From: JBBDWK01 sp040902885
GTDB taxonomy: Bacteria; Acidobacteriota; Terriglobia; Bryobacterales; Bryobacteraceae
Direction: 5' to 3'
DNA length: 10,905 nt
Assembly (NCBI GenBank): GCA_040902885.1
Contig: JBBDWK010000110.1
Span: forward strand, 1 to 10,905
The notes beneath the pieces are model-generated. The model saw only the letters and a program-made list of their open reading frames with translations, ran no database searches and had not been told where the DNA came from. Within the stretch, counting starts at the first letter, position 1, and each line of letters begins with the position of its first letter. Positions 1 to 7,065 of the stretch are shown here, piece after piece. The position numbers were made by a program, and so were the translations under genes.

Positions 1-393
1 AACCTTCGCAGCGACGGCTACGAACGGACATCGCCCGTGGATGCGTTTCCGGCTAACGAATATGGCCTCTTCGACATGATCGGCAACGTCTGGGAGTGGA
101 CGTCGGATTGGTATCGCGCGGGATCTCCAGCCACGCCGGGAAACGCGTGCTGCGCATCGTCGCATTCCGCTTCGAAAGCGACCGAGGAGGCGAGCTACGA
201 CCCCCATCAGCCGAACATCAAGATTCCCCGCAAGGTCCTGAAAGGCGGATCGCACTTATGCGCGCCGAATTACTGCCGCCGCTACCGTCCAGCCGCGCGA
301 TTTCCGCACCCTATCGACACGTCGACTTGCCACGTGGGTTTCAGGTGCATCGTACGGGAAAAGAAGTCGCAAGCTCACAATGACATCGCTTGA
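1..393 (+). CDS. Formylglycine-generating enzyme (FGE/SUMF1) family protein, 3' part
   Basis: The reading frame is open from base 1, so the start lies outside the window; 130 codons of the C-terminal part are present. FGE enzymes oxidise a cysteine in a sulfatase CxPxR motif to the catalytic formylglycine. Seen here: the family signature GNVWEWTSDWY (about codons 28-38), a GGSHLCAPNYCRRYRPAAR block and the terminal HVGFRC. The two cysteines of CAPNYC (codons 87 and 92, bases 259-261 and 274-276) have the same spacing as the copper-binding catalytic pair of human FGE, so the enzyme is probably active rather than a binding-only relative. An extra Cys sits in DTSTCHVGF where many relatives have Ser. 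The substrate sulfatase is not visible and is probably encoded upstream, outside the window (inference). The 3' end overlaps the DUF1622 gene by 14 bp, suggesting co-transcription. Confidence 0.92.
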   Translation, partial: NLRSDGYERTSPVDAFPANEYGLFDMIGNVWEWTSDWYRAGSPATPGNACCASSHSASKATEEASYDPHQPNIKIPRKVLKGGSHLCAPNYCRRYRPAARFPHPIDTSTCHVGFRCIVREKKSQAHNDIA

Positions 394-793
394 AGCGTGG
401 GAGAGCATGCTGGTCGTCCTCGTCCAGTGGCTCCGCGTCGCGGTTGATTTCGTTGGTGTCTTATGGGTCGCATTTGGGTTCGTTTATGCGTCTGCGGCGC
501 TTTTCCTGAGCCACCTGCGAAGGCAGACGGTAACCTTTACACCCATCAGGCTCACTTTGAGCCGCTATCTCTCGCTTGCTCTTGAGTTCCAACTGGCGTC
601 GGACATACTCTCGACACTGATCGCTCCCACTTGGCAGGATCTCGGCAGATTGGCTGCGACGGCCGCTATCCGGACCGCCCTCAACTACTCCCTCTCGCGA
701 GAGATGAAGGAGTACTCCGAGAGGTTGGAGCGCAAGGAACACGTCGCCGCCGAGCACGCGGAGAATCCATTTCGCAGTTCACCGGCCGCTTGA
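380..793 (+). CDS. DUF1622 family small membrane protein
   Basis: A 137-residue protein with the DUF1622 layout: a long hydrophobic N-terminal segment (about residues 10-46, one or two helices), the conserved core RLTLSRYLSLALEFQLASD (about residues 57-75), then TWQDLGRLAATAAIRTALNY and a charged C-terminal tail with SREMKEYSERLERKE. It should sit in the inner membrane; the family has no established biochemical function. The start at 380 overlaps the FGE gene by 14 bp and has no convincing Shine-Dalgarno. An in-frame ATG at 407, preceded by GGGAG at 399-403, is an alternative that would remove nine residues and the overlap. The membrane-protein gene follows after 26 bp, so the three genes probably form one operon. 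Confidence 0.85.
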   Translation: MTSLEAWESMLVVLVQWLRVAVDFVGVLWVAFGFVYASAALFLSHLRRQTVTFTPIRLTLSRYLSLALEFQLASDILSTLIAPTWQDLGRLAATAAIRTALNYSLSREMKEYSERLERKEHVAAEHAENPFRSSPAA

Positions 794-819
794 GTTGAGA
801 ATGTTGAAAAAGGGACTCT

Positions 820-1989
820 ATGAAGCTGGATGAGTTCTCGCTCGCACAGGGAGGGCTTATCTACGCGCTTCAGAAACGAATCACACTCGCGGCGACCGGT
901 CAGACGGGAGTCGTGCAACAGTCCCTGGTCTTCGTTTCCATAACTTGGGCGCCGCTACTGATACTTTCTCTGGTGCAAGGCGTCGCTCTAGGCACGCGGG
1001 TCGATATTCCGTTCTTGCGGGACTTCCTCGTGAACGTCCGTTTCCTCGTCGCCTTACCGATCTTGATCGTTGCCGCGATTTTCATTGATCCGAGCGTGCG
1101 CCATGCAGTCAACCACTTTGTCACTTCAGAGTTGGTCCCAAGCGAAGAGATGGCTCGTTTTGAAGACGTCATCACGAAAACGATGAAGCTCCGTGATTCG
1201 GCTATTGCGACAACGCTGCTGGTCGCAACAGCCTTCGCTCCGTCGCTGTGGCCCGGGCTGGTGGACTTCGCCACTCCAGGGATGTCGAGCTGGCATTTCG
1301 CTCCCCAAGGGGAGGATACGCTCAGTCTTGCCGGTTGGTGGTTCTTATTGATTAGCATTCCGGTCTACCGCGTGCTGCTTTTGCACTGGTTCTGGTTGAT
1401 GATAGTCTGGGCGACGCTACTCTGGCGGATTTCAAAGATCGAGCTGCGATGCATTCCCAGCCATCCGGATGGGGCTGGCGGCCTCGATTTCCTGGCACAC
1501 ACGCAACGGAAATTCGCGATCGTTGGCATGGCGGCGTCCGCTATCATAGCCGGCGGCATCGCGAACTCAATCGCTTACCACGGACGTCCTCTTTCCGATT
1601 ACAAGTACCTGATACCCGCCGTCTGCGCATTGCTTGTGATCGGGATCGCCGCTCCGGTGCTTGTTATGCGTCCTCAATTGCTTCGGGTCAAACGAAAAGG
1701 ACTGTTGGAATACGGTGTGCTCGGGTCGGCCTACGCGGGATCATTTCAGAACAAGTGGGTGAATGAACCTCCTCTGAAAAGCGAAAGCCTTCTGGGAACT
1801 GCCGACATTCAATCACTTGCGGACCTGGCAGGCAGTTATGAAGTCGTACGCGATATGCGAACGATCTTGATTGACATGAAGGCGTTTCTGCGAATGGCCT
1901 TAGTTATTCTCTTACCGACGGTACCACTGCTTCTTGTCATCGCTCCTGCTGAAGACATCTTGAAGCTAATCTTGAAAATTCTGGGCTAG
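820..1989 (+). CDS. Conserved multi-pass membrane protein of unknown function
   Basis: A 389-residue integral membrane protein. I do not recognise a named family. Hydrophobic segments lie near residues 36-57, 70-90, 126-146, 172-201 (long enough for two helices), 232-253, 264-283 and 358-376, giving roughly seven or eight membrane passes. Hydrophilic stretches contain SHPDGAGGLDFL (about 204-215), between the fourth and fifth segments, and a soluble region of about 75 residues (about 285-358) with LLGTADIQSLADLAGSYEVVRDMR. Both have the look of conserved motifs. No catalytic motif, signal peptide or nucleotide-binding loop is visible. The ATG at 820 has an AAGGGA-like ribosome site about 5 bases upstream. 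By eye the gene is less GC-rich than the ABC operon, especially at its 3' end, which may point to a different origin. Its position behind FGE and DUF1622 suggests an envelope role (inference). Confidence 0.8.
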   Translation: MKLDEFSLAQGGLIYALQKRITLAATGQTGVVQQSLVFVSITWAPLLILSLVQGVALGTRVDIPFLRDFLVNVRFLVALPILIVAAIFIDPSVRHAVNHFVTSELVPSEEMARFEDVITKTMKLRDSAIATTLLVATAFAPSLWPGLVDFATPGMSSWHFAPQGEDTLSLAGWWFLLISIPVYRVLLLHWFWLMIVWATLLWRISKIELRCIPSHPDGAGGLDFLAHTQRKFAIVGMAASAIIAGGIANSIAYHGRPLSDYKYLIPAVCALLVIGIAAPVLVMRPQLLRVKRKGLLEYGVLGSAYAGSFQNKWVNEPPLKSESLLGTADIQSLADLAGSYEVVRDMRTILIDMKAFLRMALVILLPTVPLLLVIAPAEDILKLILKILG

Positions 1990-2130
1990 TCACCCGGCAA
2001 AGATAAGGAAACCAACTGGCTGCCTGCCCCGGGCGCGGGCTCGTTCAGCATGAACTTGCGCCTTTACTGGCCAAAGCCGGAAGCGGTTGACGGCACGTGG
2101 CAGCCGCCTATTGTACGACGCGTGGAGTGA
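1990..2130 (+). pseudogene. Remnant of a DUF1254/DUF1214 protein gene (C-terminus only)
   Basis: Translating from base 1990 in the frame that ends at TGA 2128-2130 gives 46 residues. They begin SPGKDKETNWLPAPG, continue with FSMNLRLYWPKPEAVDGTW and finish PPIVRRVE. This matches the usual C-terminal ending of DUF1254/DUF1214 proteins (PGKDKE-NWLPAP ... LRLYWPKP---DGTW-PP), recognised from family knowledge. These proteins are normally several hundred residues long. Upstream in the same frame is the TAG stop of the membrane-protein gene (1987-1989), and no start codon or rest of the domain is present. The fragment is therefore a deletion remnant, not an expressed gene. It implies that a full DUF1254 gene once stood between the membrane protein and the TolC gene. 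Confidence 0.85.
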
Positions 2131-2166
2131 TTACGGAAGGAATCTAACGATTCAACTTCATGTCAG

Positions 2167-2172
2167 AAAGGA
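2167..2172 (+). promoter_or_regulatory. Shine-Dalgarno for the TolC-family gene
   Basis: AAAGGA lies six bases before the ATG at 2179. It supports this start over other ATG triplets nearby, such as 2160 in another frame. Confidence 0.6.
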
Positions 2173-2178
2173 TTCCGC

Positions 2179-3477
2179 ATGTTCATCGGCGCTGGGGACT
2201 TTCGCACGTTCTTCGGGGTCGCCGCCGTGATGCTGTCAGTGGTTGCAATCGCTGCCCCGCAGGGTGCACTTCTGGAGGCCGGCAATCCAAAGCCTTCCGG
2301 CCCCTTTCGCATGACGTTGCCAGTCGCGCAAGATCGAGCGGCAGCCGCAAGCAAGGTTGCGGAGCTTGCAAAGCTCAGCGTCGACCAAGCCCGCTATCGC
2401 CGCCTGGGCGCCCAGGCCGATTTCTTCCCGAAGATTGGCGCGATCTTTGCCAATATGCACTTCAACAAATTCATGGGGGAGAGAATTCAAGTGCTTGGCC
2501 GCACGGCCCAGCTTCCACTCCTGAACACAGACGAGAGCCTCTTCGCGGTCACCGCGGCGCAACCCGTGACGCAGCTCTTCAAGGTTCGTGAGGCCGTCAA
2601 CATCGCGCGGGCCGACGAGAGAATCGCGCAGGCTAAGGCCGCCGCGATGTCGGCACAGCTCAAATCCGATGTGGAGCTGGCTTTTTTCAAATTACTGATC
2701 GCCCAAAGGCAGCAGGCGGCCGGCGCCAAGGCGAAAGGGAACCGGGATCTAATGCAGGTTGCAAGCGCCGCGCCGATGCCGCTGAGCGCCAGCGTGGAGC
2801 GCCGCCTCGCTATCCTCGAAGCCGAGAAGGAACTGGTTACGGCGAATAGTCAGGCGGCCGGGCTGACTCAGGCTCTCAACACTCTGATCGGCTTGCCGCT
2901 CGACACCCAATTGGAGTTGTCCGCGCCCGAGCCGCTGATGGAAACGGTCTCCGCGCAAGCCGTGCAGCAGAGCATCGACCGCAACCCGGAGGTAGTCGAG
3001 GCACGGGAGACCGTAGTCAAGGCGCGCGCCGCGACGAAGCTGGCAAAGCTCGAATACATCCCCGACGTGACGGCGATGTTCACCTACTCTTATCAGACTG
3101 CCGTACCGCTCCTGCCTCGGGACTTCTCTTTCTATGGCGTGCTGGCCTCATGGAACGTGTTCGACTTCGGAAAGCGGGAGCGGTTAGTGAGCGAACGCAG
3201 GACCCAGCTTCAGTTGGCCGAGGCCAACTTGGAGATTGTGAAGGCCAAGATAGGCGCGAGCATCCAGAAGAGTCTCCTCGAATTGCAGAGAGCCGGGCGC
3301 ATCCGAGAACTGACGCGGAAAGTGGCGACGATGTCTCGCAGTGTGCACATCAGTAATGTTGCCGCAGCGACGGAATCCGGCGAGACTCTGTCACAAGCGG
3401 ACGTGGAAATGTTCCAGGCCGAGCTCGATTACCGATTGGCGTATGCCCAACTCAAGAGAATGGCCGGAGAGAAGTAA
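2179..3477 (+). CDS. TolC-family outer membrane efflux channel protein
   Basis: A 432-residue protein with a signal-peptide-like N-terminus (hydrophobic about residues 11-26, ending AIA-A), then long Ala/Gln/Glu-rich helical stretches typical of the outer membrane efflux protein (OEP) family. TolC proteins form a trimeric outer-membrane barrel with a periplasmic helical tunnel for type I secretion or drug efflux. Seen: DFFPKIGAIFANM (first strand region, about residues 80-92), AVTAAQPVTQLFK (about 121-133), the second-repeat helix SIDRNPEVVEARETV (about 265-279), EYIPDVTAMFTYSY and WNVFDFGKRE. The first repeat lacks the usual 'AL--NP' helix start seen in the second repeat, so the N-terminal region may be slightly shortened. 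No membrane-fusion protein or inner-membrane pump gene is adjacent, so the transported substrate cannot be inferred. The next gene is convergent, 91 bp away, with no clear terminator between. Confidence 0.88.
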   Translation: MFIGAGDFRTFFGVAAVMLSVVAIAAPQGALLEAGNPKPSGPFRMTLPVAQDRAAAASKVAELAKLSVDQARYRRLGAQADFFPKIGAIFANMHFNKFMGERIQVLGRTAQLPLLNTDESLFAVTAAQPVTQLFKVREAVNIARADERIAQAKAAAMSAQLKSDVELAFFKLLIAQRQQAAGAKAKGNRDLMQVASAAPMPLSASVERRLAILEAEKELVTANSQAAGLTQALNTLIGLPLDTQLELSAPEPLMETVSAQAVQQSIDRNPEVVEARETVVKARAATKLAKLEYIPDVTAMFTYSYQTAVPLLPRDFSFYGVLASWNVFDFGKRERLVSERRTQLQLAEANLEIVKAKIGASIQKSLLELQRAGRIRELTRKVATMSRSVHISNVAAATESGETLSQADVEMFQAELDYRLAYAQLKRMAGEK

Positions 3478-3568
3478 GGCGGAGCAAGGAATGCCAGCGC
3501 TCGTGGACCCGAAAAGGAGGAAGCAACCCAAACGACACGCTTCATTTTACCTTCGCCTGGACAGTAGG

Positions 3569-6064
3569 TTAATGCATGTCCTCTCGCGCAGGCAGCCTGT
3601 CCTCAATCGGCATCTCTTCGACTGGCGTCAAACTCTCCTGCAGCGCCAATAGCTGTCCGGCCGTATCGGATCGCTTTCCCGCCGCCCTACTGTACTTTAC
3701 CTTGTACATACGCCGGTCGGCCTCCGCAAGTATAGTCTCCGCATCCAGACCATCATCCGGATAGGTCGCCACGCCAACGCTAACGTCAAGAATTTCCACT
3801 CCACAGACTTCCCGCCCCGCACGCCGCACGGATTCGGCCATATCCCGGATCTGCCGCTCGGCCCGTTCCGAGCCGCTTCCCGGAAGCACGAGCACGAACT
3901 CGTCGCCGCCCATGCGCGCCACGTAGCCAAACTCCCCGCAACTTCCGCTCAACGCCTGCGCCACCGATTGCAGCGCCCGGTTCCCCTCCAGGTGTCCCCA
4001 CCGGTCGTTTACCTGCTTGAATCCATCCAGGTCGCACACCAGCACGGTCAGCTGTTTTCCGCTGCTCTGGCAGCGCGAGATTTCGGTGTCCAGATGGACG
4101 AACAGAGAGCTGGCGTTGGGCAGGCCGGTGAGGGAGTCCCGGGCGGCTTGAATCTGCGCCTGCTGAAAGGTCAGGGCATTTTCTATGGCCAGGGAGACCT
4201 TGTAGTTCACGGCCAGCAGGACGCGGAGATGGTCGCGTGAAAAGGCGTCCTTCTCCACGCAGTAAAGCGACAGGACGCCGATCACTCCGCCGATGCCCTC
4301 GAGAGGCACCGCCAGGGCCGATCGCAGCGTGCTGAACTTCGTGGGATCGTTCAAATAGCCGGGCTCCACCGAAGGGTTCCCGTTCATAATCGGCTTCTTG
4401 TTCTGCGCCACCCAGCCGGACAGGCCCTGGCCGACCGGAATCTCCAGAGAGGAGAAGAGCTTGAAATTCTCACCGTTCACGTACTTCGGCTTCAGGCAGT
4501 CGTTCTCGCGGATATAGACCGCGATGGCGTCATACGGCACCAGCGTCTTGACGCGCGCCGCTACCAGAGACAGCGTCTCGTGGGGACTCAAAGAATTGCC
4601 CAGATCCTGAGTGAACTCGTAGAGCGACTGCACCTCCTGCCGCGCCGCCGCGATGTAGGAGAGAAAATCTCCGCGGCCTTCCGCCGCTCCGTCCTTCCCC
4701 GCCTTCTCAAAGCCCGCCCCCGGCGCCTCCCCGCGCTCCACTTTCAGCCCTTTCGATAGCTTGTTTCCCGGAGTCACGGGAACGGCCGCCGCCTTCTCCT
4801 CCAACTCCAGGTAGCGCCGCTTCAGGATGCCGACGATTGTCGGGTCGAAGCTTTTGCCCGATTCCGAAATCACCACTTCCATGGCTTGATCGAGCGGAAG
4901 GGCGCGCCGGTACTGCCGATCCGTGGCCAGGGCGTCCAGACAGTCCACGGCCGACAGAATTCGCGCTCCAATCGGAATCGCCTCGCCGATCAGCCCGTCC
5001 GGATACCCGGTCCCATCCCATCGCTCGTGGTGACAGCGCACTACCGGCACCACCGCGTATGGGAAATCCACCCTCGCAAGGATCTCCGCTCCCACCACCG
5101 GGTGAATCTTCATCTTTTCGAACTCTTCGGGAGTGAGCCGTCCCGGTTTCGAGATGATGTAGTCCGGGACGGCCAGCTTTCCGATGTCGTGCAGAATCGA
5201 CGCCGCCTGAAGCGCCATCAGAGCGTTACCGTCAAGTCCCAACTCCTTGCCGATCTCTCCGGCATAAACCTGCACGCGCTTCAGGTGCTCGCTCGTGGTG
5301 TGATCTTTTGCCTCGATTGCCAGGGCGAGAGCCTCAATGGTCCTTAGGTGCAGGTCGGCCATCTCCTGCGCGTGCTTCTTCTCTTCCTCGAGCTGCCTCA
5401 GATATAGGCGGTACGATCGGTAGATGATGTAGATCACCGGCAGGACCACGAGTGTCGCCTCCCACCCGATCAGGCTCTCCAGATAAGACATGCCTCCCGC
5501 GATGGAGGCTCCCACCAGGTAGTAGGGAAACGACCAGAAATAGCATTTGCGCCAGATTTCCGTGATTCTGTTGTTCTCGGTGAGAGCAATAACACCGGCG
5601 ATCGAAAGAGTGTTCACCAGGAAGTAGACGCAGGAGGCCAGGGCCAGCCGGGTGACGTCGTTGGTCAGTAAACCGGATTCCCCGGTTGTGGAATAGACCC
5701 AATTGGTGGCCGCCACCGAGATGGCCATGCTGGCGACGTTGAAAATCAACTGGATGGGCTTGGGCCTGGAACCGGCTTTCCACAGCGATTGGGTCAGCGT
5801 CGCCCCGAGGGCCAGCACCAGCGTTTCCCCGAGACTGAGCTGCAGGATACCTAACAGTATGAATACGTAATTTACCGACATCGTGCCGGTAATCCCCGGC
5901 AGCGACACTTTCATTCCCGAGCCGAGAACCGCCAGGACCCAATACGCGATGCATCGGGCGGGGTTATCCCACTCCCACGCGCCAAAGCTCCGGACGGCGA
6001 CCAGAATGCCCCCGGCGGTGATCAGGGAAATGTAGATTTTCGCCAGACTGGACAGGTCCTTCAT
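3569..6064 (-). CDS. Membrane-anchored HD-GYP / GAF / GGDEF cyclic-dinucleotide signalling protein
   Basis: An 831-residue bifunctional second-messenger protein. Residues 1-220 are a membrane sensor with about six to eight helices, resembling MASE-type domains; a short charged helix (about 220-240) connects it to the next domain. The HD-GYP phosphodiesterase domain (about 240-420) has HDIGK at 292-296 and HHERWDGTGYP at 345-355 (bases 5000-5032), plus D374 and D377, so its metal site looks complete. A Gly/Ala/charged linker leads to a GAF domain (about 480-630). The GGDEF domain (about 635-795) has DLDGFK with metal Asp678, Asn686 and an intact GGDEF at 719-723 (bases 3896-3910). Two departures are seen: there is no RxxD inhibitory site before GGDEF, and GHxxGD reads GHLEGN with Asn695 (codon at 3980-3982). 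HD-GYP hydrolyses and GGDEF makes cyclic dinucleotides, so net activity probably depends on membrane and GAF signals (inference). GGAG lies only three bases before the ATG. The gene is a single-gene unit divergent from the ABC operon. Confidence 0.93.
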   Translation of the reverse strand: MKDLSSLAKIYISLITAGGILVAVRSFGAWEWDNPARCIAYWVLAVLGSGMKVSLPGITGTMSVNYVFILLGILQLSLGETLVLALGATLTQSLWKAGSRPKPIQLIFNVASMAISVAATNWVYSTTGESGLLTNDVTRLALASCVYFLVNTLSIAGVIALTENNRITEIWRKCYFWSFPYYLVGASIAGGMSYLESLIGWEATLVVLPVIYIIYRSYRLYLRQLEEEKKHAQEMADLHLRTIEALALAIEAKDHTTSEHLKRVQVYAGEIGKELGLDGNALMALQAASILHDIGKLAVPDYIISKPGRLTPEEFEKMKIHPVVGAEILARVDFPYAVVPVVRCHHERWDGTGYPDGLIGEAIPIGARILSAVDCLDALATDRQYRRALPLDQAMEVVISESGKSFDPTIVGILKRRYLELEEKAAAVPVTPGNKLSKGLKVERGEAPGAGFEKAGKDGAAEGRGDFLSYIAAARQEVQSLYEFTQDLGNSLSPHETLSLVAARVKTLVPYDAIAVYIRENDCLKPKYVNGENFKLFSSLEIPVGQGLSGWVAQNKKPIMNGNPSVEPGYLNDPTKFSTLRSALAVPLEGIGGVIGVLSLYCVEKDAFSRDHLRVLLAVNYKVSLAIENALTFQQAQIQAARDSLTGLPNASSLFVHLDTEISRCQSSGKQLTVLVCDLDGFKQVNDRWGHLEGNRALQSVAQALSGSCGEFGYVARMGGDEFVLVLPGSGSERAERQIRDMAESVRRAGREVCGVEILDVSVGVATYPDDGLDAETILAEADRRMYKVKYSRAAGKRSDTAGQLLALQESLTPVEEMPIEDRLPAREDMH

Positions 6065-6186
6065 GATCTCCGAAGGTCGATTGGCTTCTCACCTACCTTA
6101 TCGGCAATACGGCTTTAAAAGTTCATGGCTAAGAGATACCTAAAGATCTTGCGGCCGGGAGCCGATCTCCCCCCAAGGAGCATTCA
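6065..6186. promoter_or_regulatory. Divergent intergenic region between signalling gene and ABC operon
   Basis: This 122-bp gap separates two divergently transcribed units, so it must contain promoters for both. I could not find a convincing -35/-10 pair on either strand. On the minus strand, GATAAG (from about base 6100) is a weak -10-like hexamer without a good -35. The stretch around 6105-6150 is AT-richer than its surroundings. The right end carries the hairpin and ribosome site described separately. Confidence 0.5.
6157..6180 (+). promoter_or_regulatory. Shine-Dalgarno with possible masking hairpin before the ABC operon
   Basis: AAGGAG (6175-6180) sits six bases before the GTG at 6187 and fixes that start. 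GGGAG (6157-6161) can pair with CTCCC (6167-6171). The same CTCC (6167-6170) can instead pair with GGAG (6177-6180) of the ribosome site. The two pairings exclude each other, so translation could in principle be switched. The stems are only four to five pairs, so regulation is speculative; the ribosome site itself is solid. Confidence 0.5.
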
Positions 6187-7065
6187 GTGAGTAACGTCTT
6201 ACGAGGTCTAAGGCGAATCTTAGTGCTGGTGGTGGTCGTCGGACTGCTCAGTGCAACCTTCGCGCGCTTCGCGCCCGGCTTCGATGTGGATCAGGATCAG
6301 TTGGATGCGCGGCGGAGCGAGGACAGCCTGGCCCGGCTCCGGGAAGCGCGCCTCTCCGATGGCAACGTGGTCCAGTTCTACGCAAAGACCCTCGTGGGGT
6401 ACTTGCGAGGCGATCTGGGCTTCTCGCGATCCATGGGCCAGCCGGTCGGCGATCTGCTGAAATCCCGGCTCGTGCCGACCGCCATGGCCGCGGGCACGGG
6501 GCTTGCCTTCGCATGGCTGGCCGGGCTCCTGCTCTCGTTAATCGCCGTCTTCCGGCAGAATCGCTTCTTCGATTCGGGGACCGCTGTGTTCAATGGATTC
6601 CTGCTCTGCGTTCCAGCATCCGTGATGGCTCTGCTTCTGCTGCTGTTCCTCGGCAGCCAGGGCGCCTTTCCAGCCGGCATCGCGATCGGCCTTGTGCTTT
6701 GCCCGCGCATTTTCCAGTATGCCCGGAACCTGTTCCAGCAGGGTTACACGGCAACGCACGTTCTAGCCGCGCGCGCGAAGGGCCTGACGGGCCAGCGTAT
6801 CTTTCTCGGACATGTTCTGCCGCTGGCGGCGCCGCAGCTCATCTCGCTCGGCGGCGTTTCCGTCAGCCAGGCGCTGAGCGCCGCAATTCCCATGGAGATG
6901 ATCCTCAACTCTCCAGGCATCGGGCAGCTTGCCTGGCAGGCGGCACTGGCGCGCGACTTGAGTCTCCTGATCATGGTCACGCTGGTGATGTCGGTGGCCA
7001 TTCTTCTGGCGAACATGGTCTCCGATCTCCTGGTTCACCACCTGTCTCGGGAGCAGCACTCATGA
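6187..7065 (+). CDS. ABC transporter permease, OppB/DppB type
   Basis: A 292-residue inner-membrane permease of a peptide/nickel-type ABC importer. It has an N-terminal helix (about residues 9-25), a periplasmic segment containing the YLRGDLGFSRSMGQPVGDLL motif (about 72-91) typical of OppB-type permeases, and five more hydrophobic segments to about residue 283. The cytoplasmic EAA loop AARAKGLTGQRIFLGHVLP (about 194-212), which docks on the ATPase, is well conserved. It is slightly shorter than the usual 305-340 residues; the periplasmic loop after the first helix appears reduced. The GTG start follows AAGGAG at 6175-6180. Its stop overlaps the next gene's ATG (ATGA), so the two are translationally coupled and should form the membrane heterodimer. 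Confidence 0.9.
   Translation: MSNVLRGLRRILVLVVVVGLLSATFARFAPGFDVDQDQLDARRSEDSLARLREARLSDGNVVQFYAKTLVGYLRGDLGFSRSMGQPVGDLLKSRLVPTAMAAGTGLAFAWLAGLLLSLIAVFRQNRFFDSGTAVFNGFLLCVPASVMALLLLLFLGSQGAFPAGIAIGLVLCPRIFQYARNLFQQGYTATHVLAARAKGLTGQRIFLGHVLPLAAPQLISLGGVSVSQALSAAIPMEMILNSPGIGQLAWQAALARDLSLLIMVTLVMSVAILLANMVSDLLVHHLSREQHS
7049..7053 (+). promoter_or_regulatory. Shine-Dalgarno for the OppC-type permease
   Basis: GGGAG lies eight bases before the ATG at 7062, inside the end of the upstream permease gene. It decides the start: the frame is open much further upstream (to about 6513), but that part only shadows the first permease. Confidence 0.6.

Noticed and set aside
900..1358. Antisense frame (152 codons) within the membrane-protein gene
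   Set aside because: There is no domain or ribosome site, and it is fully covered by the hydrophobic plus-strand gene.
3478..3568. Possible bidirectional terminator between the convergent TolC and signalling genes
   Set aside because: I found no stem of useful length followed by a T-run in these 91 bases on either strand.
5334..5954. Second minus-strand frame of 206 codons within the signalling gene
   Set aside because: It is an alternative frame of the membrane-sensor region. The real frame there continues into intact HD-GYP, GAF and GGDEF domains, and this translation is Gly/Arg/His-rich.
6513..7061. Upstream in-frame extension of the OppC-type permease (open from 6513)
   Set aside because: It is a shadow of the OppB-type permease gene. 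The ATG at 7062 has a ribosome site, overlaps the previous stop and gives a normal permease N-terminus.
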